Source: a bacterium
GTDB lineage: Bacteria > Patescibacteriota > Gracilibacteria > UBA1369 > GCA-2718715
Assembly (NCBI GenBank): GCA_030426295.1
Contig: JAUHYY010000067.1
Span: 1-5,931 of the forward strand
Length of the DNA stretch: 5,931 nt
Direction: 5' to 3'
The notes beneath the pieces are model-generated. The model saw nothing but the letters and a program-made list of their open reading frames with translations, was not told where the DNA came from and ran no database searches. Each line of letters starts with the position of its first letter. The stretch's first letter is position 1. Both the position numbers and the translations under genes were made by a program. This document shows, piece by piece, positions 1-5,196 of the stretch.

Positions 1-168
1 TTCTACTTCAGACTCAACTGTTCCATCATTAAAATCATCCTCTCTATCATTGTTAGCTTGGTTAGTGATTTGAAAAGTAAATCCAACTGCTAAAAGCATT
101 GCAACAATAATTGCAGTTATACCTGTGGCTACCAGGTAATTGAACGATTTTTCAGTGTCTTTTACCAT
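1..168 (-). CDS. N-terminal part of a single-pass membrane protein of unknown function (runs off the left edge)
   Basis: The frame opens at an ATG complementary to 166-168 and stays open for 56 codons to the window edge, so the C-terminus is missing. It begins MVKDTEKSFNYLV, then has a hydrophobic segment at about residues 12-32 (LVATGITAIIVAMLLAVGF), then a hydrophilic, acidic Asn/Asp/Glu-rich stretch from about residue 36. The pattern fits a membrane anchor with a short cytoplasmic N-terminus and an extracytoplasmic remainder, or an uncleaved signal anchor. No family is recognisable from this part. A promoter with 17-bp spacing lies directly upstream and would start the message on the ATG itself, which supports this start even though there is no Shine-Dalgarno sequence. 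Base composition matches the AT-rich host genes. Confidence that it is a real gene is fairly high; its function is unknown. Confidence 0.7.
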   Translation of the reverse strand, partial: MVKDTEKSFNYLVATGITAIIVAMLLAVGFTFQITNQANNDREDDFNDGTVESEVE

Positions 169-174
169 AGTATG

Positions 175-203
175 ATTTTAAAACAGTATGCGGTTTCTTG
201 CAA
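175..203 (-). promoter_or_regulatory. Sigma70-type promoter for the leftmost membrane-protein gene, probably giving a leaderless mRNA
   Basis: On the minus strand, TTGCAA (198-203; 4 of 6 to the -35 consensus) and TAAAAT (175-180; 5 of 6 to the -10 consensus) are separated by exactly 17 bp. Six bases lie between the -10 box and the start codon at 168, so transcription would start at or within a base or two of the A of ATG. A second TATAAA-like box on the same strand at about 206-211 is an alternative that would give a leader of about 35 nt. Confidence 0.5.
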
Positions 204-492
204 ATTTATACCAAAAAGACAGGAAAGGTTTATTTTCCCCGTCTTCTTGAAGTCTTATTATGTATGGCTAAGACATAGACACGAGCAAATCTTAGCAGGG
301 GGCAGTGGGCTTGTGAATACTAAATGTGTTCGACTAATCAGTTTCAAGCCTTTGTATAAGCCGTTTTTTGAGTATCCAGATTTTGAGGTTTAGCTTGCTG
401 ATCTAAGTTTTGGAATCTGATTTTTTAGGCGTCTTTTGATATTTTTGTAAAGGTGAAAAGATTTGTATATTTAAATGTATATCTGCAGAAAA

Positions 493-520
493 CAAAAGAC
501 CCCATTGAAGGGGTCTTTTG
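493..520. terminator. Perfect 11-bp hairpin terminator, probably bidirectional
   Basis: CAAAAGACCCC (493-503) and GGGGTCTTTTG (510-520) are exact complements around a six-base loop ATTGAA. Read on the plus strand, the descending arm gives GGGGTCTTTTGG. Read on the minus strand, it gives GGGGTCTTTTGTTTTC, which has the better T-tract. This is a textbook intrinsic terminator by shape. The odd point is that no confident gene ends just before it on either strand. It must therefore stop an unrecognised plus-strand transcript from 200-490, attenuate transcription towards the helicase, or block antisense transcription. Confidence 0.85.
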
Positions 521-698
521 GTGTGTCTATGTCTCAACCAATGCAAAGCCTTAAATTTGATTCTTGGCCTTACAAGGGCTGGGATTTCATATTAATGCCG
601 ACTGGTCAAAATTGCAATACTTGTTTCAAAGTAGCCCTTTTTTAAGGTTGCCTAAAATGGGAAGTCATTTTAGACTGAAGGTCATTGACTTGATACTT

Positions 699-2867
699 AT
701 GGATCTACTCGTCTCATTGAATGAGCAACAAAAAAAAGCAGTTTTACATGACAAGGGCCCTCTACTGGTAGTAGCAGGAGCTGGTTCTGGTAAAACTAAA
801 GCCCTTACTCATCGAATAGCCTACCTTGTACGTGAAAGAAGGGTGTCACCTTATAATATTTTGGCAGTTACCTTTACTAATAAAGCTGCTGGCGAAATGC
901 AACAAAGAGTTGAAAAACTGCTAGAAGGCTTCCCTGTTTCGTCTCAACCAAGTATTGGGACTTTCCATTCTATATGTGTGCGTATCTTGCGTAAGCATAT
1001 TCATGAACTTGATTACGAAAATAGCTTTGTGATTTACGATGATACCGATCAACAAGTTCTAGTAAAACGGATAATGAAATCCATGGGGATAGATGACAAG
1101 CAATTTAACCCGAGAGCTATCTTGTATACCATTTCTAATGCTAAAAATCAGTTAATTGATCCTAAGCAATATGCTGACCAAGCTTCTGATTACTTTTCAG
1201 AAAAAGTGGCTAAAGTGTACGAGGTTTACCAAGATGAATTAAAGAAAAACAATGCTCTAGATTTTGATGACATAATAATGAAGATTGTAGAGCTGTTTAA
1301 ACTTAAGCCAGAAATTTTGGAGCACTACCAAGATAGATTCTTATACATATGTGTAGATGAGTACCAAGATACTAATCATGCCCAATATGTTTTGGTTAGG
1401 CAGTTGTCTGAAAAATATAGAAACCTATGTGTAATTGGTGACAGTGACCAGAGTATTTACAGTTGGAGAGGCGCTAATATGCGTAATATTTTAGATTTTG
1501 AGAAGGATTTTCCAGATGCTCAAGTGATCCTGTTGGAGCAAAATTATCGTTCAACTAAAAATATTTTGAAAGCAGCTCATAAAGTAATTGTTAAAAACTC
1601 TTCTCGTAAAGAAAAAGAGCTTTGGACAGATAATGAAGAAGGTGACAATCTAAATGTATTCGAAGCCCTAAATGAACGTGAAGAAGGCATATACATTGTG
1701 AATCAAATTAACCGTATACTTGGTAATTACGAATCTCCTGATTTTTCTGAATTTGCAATTTTGTACAGAACTAATGCTCAATCTAGGGTGCTAGAAGAAG
1801 TTATGATGAGATTTGGAATTCCTTACAAAATTGTGGGTGGAATCAAGTTCTACAATCGTAAAGAGATCAAGGATATGCTGGCTTATTTGCGCGTAATTCA
1901 TAATCCGCATGATTCTATTAGTATGCTTAGAATAATTAATACTCCGTCTCGTAAGATTGGAGCAACCACTATCAATAAAGTGGCTACTTTTGCGTCATTA
2001 AGAAACTTAAGTTTTTATAGTGCTCTTGGCATGATTGATCAATGCGATGAAATAAGTCCAGCCAAACAAACTGACTTAATTAAATTCTTTAACTTGATAA
2101 ATCAATTTAGAGCACAAGCTCATCAAGAAAAAGCATCAGCCATGATCAAGCTAGTATTAGAAGGCTCAGGTTACAAAAAAATGCTGGAAGAAGAAGGAAC
2201 AGTTGAATCAGAGGCTAGACTAGAAAATATTGGAGAATTGATTTCAGTAGCTTCTAAATACGATAGCCTAGAAGATGGTATGAGTTTAAGTATTTTCTTA
2301 GAAGAGGTTTCGCTAATTTCTGACTTGGATGGACTGAATGATGATGATAACTCGGTAACTTTGATGACTCTGCATGCGGCTAAAGGCCTAGAATTCCCTC
2401 ATGTATTTATGGCCGGGCTTGAAGAAGGGATTTTCCCACATACGCGTAGTATGATGGACCCAGAGCAAATGGAAGAAGAAAGAAGACTAATGTATGTAGG
2501 TGTAACTAGAGCAGAAAAAAGTTTGCACATGACCTACGCTAAAGAACGTATGCTGTATGGAGACTACCAAAGAAACAATCCTTCGATGTTCTTATACGAC
2601 CTGCCTAACGATATCGTTAGCAGTAATTCATCTATATTCAATACATCGCCTACCATGAATCCAAATAGACTGGGTAGCAAACCTGTGCCAACTGAATCTA
2701 GCCAACCTGCTGTTGAATTTTCTGATGGTGACAAGGTAATGCATCCATCTTTCGGTCAAGGGATTGTTGTGAGTGTAGTGGGAGGTGTGGTAACTGTTGC
2801 TTTTAGTAATCCTAAAGTGGGAATCAAGAAATTAGCTATAAGTGTGGCTCCTTTGGAGAAGGTTTGA
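699..2867 (+). CDS. pcrA: ATP-dependent DNA helicase PcrA/UvrD, superfamily 1A
   Basis: This is a 3'-to-5' DNA helicase of the UvrD/Rep/PcrA family, which acts in repair, replication restart and removal of proteins from DNA. I start it at ATG 699 (MDLLVSLNEQQKKAV), giving 722 residues, normal for the family. An upstream TTG at 564 is in frame but adds 45 residues with no family resemblance. In 722-residue numbering the motifs are complete: Q motif LNEQQKKAV 7-15, Walker A AGAGSGKT 26-33, motif Ia TFTNKAAGEM about 58-67, Walker B VDEYQDT 219-225, motif III GDSDQSIYSWRGA 247-259, motif IV LEQNYRS 279-285, motif V TLMTLHAAKGLEFPHVF 554-570, motif VI RRLMYVGVTRAE 595-606. A Ser/Asn/Pro-rich linker (about 638-671) leads to the C-terminal Tudor-like module (GDKVMHPSFGQGIV through GIKKLAISVAPLEKV, 677-722), which in PcrA/UvrD binds RNA polymerase. 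All key residues are present. No good Shine-Dalgarno sequence precedes the start. Confidence 0.97.
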   Translation: MDLLVSLNEQQKKAVLHDKGPLLVVAGAGSGKTKALTHRIAYLVRERRVSPYNILAVTFTNKAAGEMQQRVEKLLEGFPVSSQPSIGTFHSICVRILRKHIHELDYENSFVIYDDTDQQVLVKRIMKSMGIDDKQFNPRAILYTISNAKNQLIDPKQYADQASDYFSEKVAKVYEVYQDELKKNNALDFDDIIMKIVELFKLKPEILEHYQDRFLYICVDEYQDTNHAQYVLVRQLSEKYRNLCVIGDSDQSIYSWRGANMRNILDFEKDFPDAQVILLEQNYRSTKNILKAAHKVIVKNSSRKEKELWTDNEEGDNLNVFEALNEREEGIYIVNQINRILGNYESPDFSEFAILYRTNAQSRVLEEVMMRFGIPYKIVGGIKFYNRKEIKDMLAYLRVIHNPHDSISMLRIINTPSRKIGATTINKVATFASLRNLSFYSALGMIDQCDEISPAKQTDLIKFFNLINQFRAQAHQEKASAMIKLVLEGSGYKKMLEEEGTVESEARLENIGELISVASKYDSLEDGMSLSIFLEEVSLISDLDGLNDDDNSVTLMTLHAAKGLEFPHVFMAGLEEGIFPHTRSMMDPEQMEEERRLMYVGVTRAEKSLHMTYAKERMLYGDYQRNNPSMFLYDLPNDIVSSNSSIFNTSPTMNPNRLGSKPVPTESSQPAVEFSDGDKVMHPSFGQGIVVSVVGGVVTVAFSNPKVGIKKLAISVAPLEKV

Positions 2868-2915
2868 CTTTGAAATAGTTGGTTGATAGTTTGGTGGCCT
2901 CTAAATTATTAATGA

Positions 2916-3158
2916 ATGTTAGAAGTAAACGGCATAAAAGAAGGTGCAGAATATAGATTAACTAGTGATACTGGTCTTGATGAAAATCATCTGCCAAGAG
3001 GAACGATATTATGTATCTCAAATATTATTAGAGACAGGGCATCAGGTGCCATTACATATATTGGTTATTGTTTAGATGGTGGCAAATTAGAGTTGCATTT
3101 AAAACCAAAAGAGTTTGAAGATAGATTTTTTGCTGCAATTGAGCTAGTTGAAAATTAG
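2916..3158 (+). CDS. Small hypothetical protein (80 aa)
   Basis: The family is not recognised. The 80-residue product has no signal peptide or membrane segment. It alternates charged and hydrophobic residues in a way that suggests a small beta-rich domain: segments around EYRLTSD, GTILCISNII, AITYIGYCLDGG and KLELHLK, then a C-terminal EFEDRFFAAIELVEN. Two cysteines (C33 and C52) are present with no metal-binding spacing. It starts 48 bp after the helicase stop on the same strand, with no terminator between, so it could be read through from the helicase. It could also have its own promoter: TTGGTT (2879-2884), a 17-bp spacer and TAAATT (2902-2907), which would again give an almost leaderless message. 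An ATG at 2912 is in a different frame. Its stop lies 17 bp from the stop of the convergent lipoprotein. Base composition is host-like. Confidence 0.65.
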   Translation: MLEVNGIKEGAEYRLTSDTGLDENHLPRGTILCISNIIRDRASGAITYIGYCLDGGKLELHLKPKEFEDRFFAAIELVEN

Positions 3159-3175
3159 CAATAGATATTATTCTT

Positions 3176-3802
3176 TTACAATAAAATTAATGTTTGCGCT
3201 GTTGCTCTAAATTGATCATGAAACTTTTCCCATTCACAGCCCATGGTAAAGTATAGATTGAAGTTTGGAGTGAATACTTCAACTGCACCCTGCTGACAAA
3301 AAGTTCCATTGGCAATGAATTCAGCTATTTGAATGTCATTAACTATATAATTGGTTGGTTCAATAACAAAACCTCCGTTAAATCCTTCTGAGACTTCTTC
3401 TTGAGACCAGTAATGCTCTATTGCTTGCTCAACAGTTCTAGGTTCGGTTATCAACACTTTGAATGGTCTAGTACAACCTAAATGCGGATCAGATATCATT
3501 GGGCCCCACATGAATTTTTCTAGAGCTGACTCATGTTCTTCAATCTGATCTGCCTCTGCGATCGATAAATCTCCCCATTCAGGAGTAAAAGGTATTTCTA
3601 GTTGGAAGCCATATTCAGAATTAGTGTAGATTTCAGAATTTGAAAAATTAGGATCAGTATTTGAGCTTGTTTTACAAAATGATTTCTCAGAAGTAGTTGC
3701 TATTTCAAGTGATTTAACTTCAGGGATTGGTGCTGGGATCTCAGTATGAGATTGGCATCCAGCCAGAAATAAAATAAATAATATTGTTAATAGGGGTTTC
3801 AT
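3176..3802 (-). CDS. Putative lipoprotein with a 'YTNSEYGF' domain, function unknown
   Basis: The 208-residue product begins MKPLLTILFILFLAGC. This is a short positive start, a hydrophobic core and a lipobox LAGC with the acylated cysteine at position 16, so it should be exported and lipid-anchored. A Ser/Thr/Pro-rich spacer follows (about 17-55), then a folded domain opening with IYTNSEYGFQLEIP (58-71). That opening resembles the beta-strand start of PsbP-like extracytoplasmic domains; this is resemblance only. Four further cysteines (C43, C110, C169, C189) could form two disulfides. Start choice rests on the signal peptide, because no Shine-Dalgarno sequence precedes the ATG (upstream is CTAACTAAAAACAT). 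A GC-rich terminator of the upstream foreign gene lies only 21 bp before the start, leaving no room for a complete promoter after it. It is convergent with the small gene at 2916-3158. Confidence 0.8.
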   Translation of the reverse strand: MKPLLTILFILFLAGCQSHTEIPAPIPEVKSLEIATTSEKSFCKTSSNTDPNFSNSEIYTNSEYGFQLEIPFTPEWGDLSIAEADQIEEHESALEKFMWGPMISDPHLGCTRPFKVLITEPRTVEQAIEHYWSQEEVSEGFNGGFVIEPTNYIVNDIQIAEFIANGTFCQQGAVEVFTPNFNLYFTMGCEWEKFHDQFRATAQTLILL

Positions 3803-3810
3803 ATGTTTTT

Positions 3811-3816
3811 AGTTAG
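3811..3816. repeat. Left copy of AGTTAG direct repeat at the insert boundary
   Basis: AGTTAG lies where AT-rich sequence (TATGTTTTT) gives way to GC-rich sequence (GGGAAAGCGCC). Its partner is at 5047-5052. Six bases could arise by chance, so its role as a target duplication is only suggested. Confidence 0.3.
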
Positions 3817-3823
3817 GGAAAGC

Positions 3824-3843
3824 GCCCCGCCCGAAGGCGGGGC
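3824..3843 (-). terminator. GC-rich UUCG-tetraloop terminator of the M23 peptidase gene
   Basis: On the minus strand GCCCCGCC and GGCGGGGC form a perfect 8-bp stem closed by TTCG. The closing pair gives the very stable C(UUCG)G tetraloop. The following tract is GCTTTCCC, so the T-run is poor and termination may be incomplete. The stem lies 70 bp past the peptidase stop and 21 bp before the lipoprotein start. Its composition is that of the insert, not of the host, whose own hairpin at 493-520 looks quite different. Confidence 0.75.
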
Positions 3844-3853
3844 ACGAAGTTTT

Positions 3854-3900
3854 CCTCCTGTAAAGAATTGTACGCGTTAAACGATAACTCTTAAAGGAGG
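3854..3900 (-). promoter_or_regulatory. Long imperfect hairpin in the peptidase 3' region that pairs an AGGAGG with CCUCCU
   Basis: In the minus-strand RNA, CCUCCU (complement of 3895-3900) pairs with AGGAGG (complement of 3854-3859). The pairing continues after a 1x1 mismatch through three more pairs, a one-base bulge and five pairs including one G-U, leaving a 16-base loop. The AGGAGG is a perfect Shine-Dalgarno sequence, 8 bases before a GTG that opens a ten-codon frame running through the GC-rich terminator to a TAA at 3813-3815. It could control a downstream cistron, or be a remnant of the next donor gene. The pairing is seen directly; the function is inferred. Confidence 0.4.
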
Positions 3901-3912
3901 TTCCCTTCTACT

Positions 3913-4965
3913 TTAGTCCAGCTCGATGACGATAGCATCGGCGCAAACAGATCCACCACCACTGCCCGTGACACGAACCTGGTAGCGCGTGCCGGTGTTC
4001 AGGCCGTAGCGTCCGAGGTCAGCCCGTTCGTAGCGGAAGTTCCGTTGATCGTAGTCGATGTACCGCGAACCAATGTCGCGGCCCCAGACTCGATACTGAA
4101 CATCCGGATCTCGGCTGCTGAAGCCTCTGCAGGTGGCGTAGACGTTGTAGTAGCCGTCCAGCTCTGTCAGAGTGAAGAACCAGTAGAAGCGGGAATCGTC
4201 TCCTTCAGTGGAGACCCGGTAGTCATCACCAAGAGCCAATCCACCCCGTCGATACAGGATGAAGGTGCCCGAAGTGTAACTGTTGTTGGGACTGTCGATG
4301 GGAGCACCCAGGTTGGCACGTCGATCGTTGTCGAGGACGTAACGGTTGGGAGCCAGTTGAGAGATGGCCCAGTCGCCAGAGTCAGGGTTGGCTGCTTCAA
4401 CGAAATCGAAGAAGACTGACGGCCCCCAGACTGAGGTGCTGAGATGCATGTGCAGGTGAGGATGGCTGGAGTGGCCACTCTGCCCGACGTTGCCCAAGTA
4501 GTCCCCTTGCTCGACCCAGCGTCCGACGCTGAGAGAGCTTGGGATTGAGCCTTCCTGCATGTGCATCAGGTTGACGAAGTACTCGCCTCCCTCGACTTGG
4601 ATGGAGAGGCCGTTGCCGGCGCCGTTGTTGTTGCACGAGCTCGATCCGCTGTTGCAGCTGAAGTCCGGCGCACCGGTCTTGATTGCACGTACGTACCCAC
4701 TGAAGGGAGCGTACACCGGCTCGCCGAAGATGGGGTTGCTCGAAGAGTTCTCGTCGCTACCCATGTCGAAGTCGTAGGAGTAGGTCAGGTTCCCGGAATG
4801 GGAGAAATGACCGTGGTTCCCTTGAACGATCCGAACCCGGGTCCCTTCCTGGAAGGGGATGAAGGTGAGAGGGTTGCGATCCAGGCCAACTCGGGTGGAA
4901 GCCCAAGCCTGCGAGGAAAGAAGAAGGCCGAGAATGGCCAGAGACAGAACACGCCATGCGTTCAT
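3913..4965 (-). CDS. Secreted M23-family metallopeptidase with golvesin-like C-terminal domain
   Basis: The 350-residue product should be a zinc endopeptidase of the M23 (lysostaphin/LytM) type, which cuts peptide bridges or stems of peptidoglycan outside the cytoplasm. A signal peptide spans 1-22 (MNAWRVLSLAILGLLLSSQAWA, cleaved after AWA). The catalytic domain covers about 40-190: first metal motif H56 with D65 (HSGNLTYSYDF), GEPVYAPFSGYV 81-92, catalytic His H135 (NLMHM), and PHLHMH with H170 and H172. The M23 ligand set is therefore complete. C104 and C111 could form a disulfide in a Ser/Asn-rich insertion. About 230-350 resembles the golvesin C-terminal-like beta domain (GYYNVYATC, VQYRVW, DLGRYGLNTGTRYQVRV, CADAIVIEL), probably a binding module. 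The start is supported by the signal peptide and AAGG nine bases upstream. GC-rich codon use is unlike all neighbours, implying transfer from a GC-richer donor. Substrate and whether it serves growth, defence or attack cannot be told. Confidence 0.92.
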   Translation of the reverse strand: MNAWRVLSLAILGLLLSSQAWASTRVGLDRNPLTFIPFQEGTRVRIVQGNHGHFSHSGNLTYSYDFDMGSDENSSSNPIFGEPVYAPFSGYVRAIKTGAPDFSCNSGSSSCNNNGAGNGLSIQVEGGEYFVNLMHMQEGSIPSSLSVGRWVEQGDYLGNVGQSGHSSHPHLHMHLSTSVWGPSVFFDFVEAANPDSGDWAISQLAPNRYVLDNDRRANLGAPIDSPNNSYTSGTFILYRRGGLALGDDYRVSTEGDDSRFYWFFTLTELDGYYNVYATCRGFSSRDPDVQYRVWGRDIGSRYIDYDQRNFRYERADLGRYGLNTGTRYQVRVTGSGGGSVCADAIVIELD

Positions 4966-5018
4966 TGGTTTTAACCTTGGTTGTGAGGAGGCGTGAGAGT
5001 GGTCTTGCGTTGCGCTTT

Positions 5019-5037
5019 ACTAGTCCATGGTGAGCTC
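5019..5037. other. Three consecutive 6-bp palindromes (ACTAGT, CCATGG, GAGCTC)
   Basis: ACTAGT (5019-5024) abuts CCATGG (5025-5030), and after one T comes GAGCTC (5032-5037). These are the SpeI, NcoI and SacI recognition sequences in a row, as in a cloning polylinker. They lie at the right end of the GC-rich block, near its junction with host sequence. A natural reading also exists: on the minus strand the segment can encode the end of a protein, ALELTMD then stop, as if a donor gene were truncated at the junction. Confidence 0.35.
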
Positions 5038-5046
5038 CAGGGCTAA

Positions 5047-5052
5047 AGTTAG
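5047..5052. repeat. Right copy of AGTTAG direct repeat at the insert boundary
   Basis: The second AGTTAG lies where GC-rich sequence (CTCCAGGGCTAA) returns to AT-rich sequence (AAGTGAATTTTTTC). Removing one copy and everything between would leave a continuous AT-rich spacer between the lipoprotein and S41 protease genes. Confidence 0.3.
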
Positions 5053-5109
5053 AAGTGAATTTTTTCAAAGAGCATCTCTTTAACGCTGCTGTATATTAAT
5101 AACTAATAT

Positions 5110-5142
5110 TTAAATACTTCTTAAATTTACTTTAAATTTTTG
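5110..5142. repeat. Three TTAAAT boxes at 11-bp spacing upstream of the S41 protease
   Basis: TTAAAT begins at 5110, 5121 and 5132, giving three imperfect 11-base units (TTAAATACTTC, TTAAATTTACT, TTAAATTTTTG). One box per helical turn on the same face is typical of intrinsically bent DNA, an upstream promoter element, or tandem regulator sites. The array ends 54 bp before the start codon at 5197, a sensible place for control of that gene. AT-rich DNA makes chance a real alternative. Confidence 0.35.
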
Positions 5143-5196
5143 GGACTTGTGGATATACAGTTATGCAATTAGACTGTTACGGATTAAAAAATTGTT

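Larger units (their letters stand above)
169..698. other. 530-bp intergenic region with hairpins but no confident gene
   Basis: The left end carries the divergent promoter of the minus-strand membrane protein. Moving right on the plus strand there are three hairpin candidates. The first is a 7-bp perfect stem (267-273 with 290-296, GCTAAGA/TCTTAGC). The second is a 6-bp stem (308-313 with 345-350, GGCTTG/CAAGCC). The third is a weaker stem (377-384 with 412-419, including two G-U pairs) followed by six T at 421-426. The 11-bp terminator at 493-520 comes next. A 73-codon open frame at 172-393 overlaps the divergent promoter, has no ribosome binding site and is rich in Arg, Lys and Phe; I do not call it a gene. 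The frame of the helicase stays open upstream to a TTG at 564, but that part does not look like helicase sequence. I see no tRNA, and no tmRNA, RNase P or SRP signature. Confidence 0.6.
3811..5052. mobile_element. GC-rich single-gene insert (foreign island or assembly chimera)
   Basis: Composition changes sharply at both ends. The neighbours are AT-rich (22 of 60 G/C at 2101-2160), whereas 3961-4020 has 40 of 60, and the codon third positions of the enclosed gene favour G and C. The block holds one complete secreted peptidase gene with a terminator and 5' region. AGTTAG occurs as a direct repeat at both boundaries (3811-3816 and 5047-5052). There is no transposase, integrase or terminal inverted repeat, and no integron attC site. 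Acquisition by recombination, a non-autonomous element, or misjoined contigs are all possible. The limits are set by composition and the repeat, and are approximate to about 10-20 bp. Confidence 0.55.

Noticed and set aside
320..345. GTTCGACTAAT resembling a tRNA T-loop
   Set aside because: The flanking bases do not form the 5-bp T-stem, and no acceptor stem or anticodon arm can be built around it.
172..393. 73-codon plus-strand open frame beginning MILKQYAV
   Set aside because: It overlaps the divergent promoter of the minus-strand gene, has no ribosome binding site, and has an unstructured basic/aromatic composition with no family resemblance. A real small gene is not excluded, since an orphan terminator lies downstream.
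2865..2876. TGA as a sense codon (alternative genetic code)
   Set aside because: The helicase ends at TGA at the normal family C-terminus, and glycines inside conserved motifs use GGN codons, so the standard code fits.
3854..3900. Integron attC-like site (GTTAAAC at 3877-3883 within an inverted repeat)
   Set aside because: The core heptamers are not at the ends of the hairpin, no paired RYYYAAC/GTTRRRY sites are found, and no similar site is present at the other end of the island.
4045..4974. Plus-strand open frames at 4045-4419, 4559-4777 and 4561-4974
   Set aside because: They lie antisense to the M23 peptidase. Long antisense frames are expected in GC-rich DNA, and none shows a domain or start signal.
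4167..5068. Other minus-strand frames at 4167-4478, 4397-4636 and 4757-5068
   Set aside because: They are out-of-frame shadows of the peptidase. The one beginning at 5068 uses a TTG in host sequence and crosses the composition junction, so it is not a natural gene.
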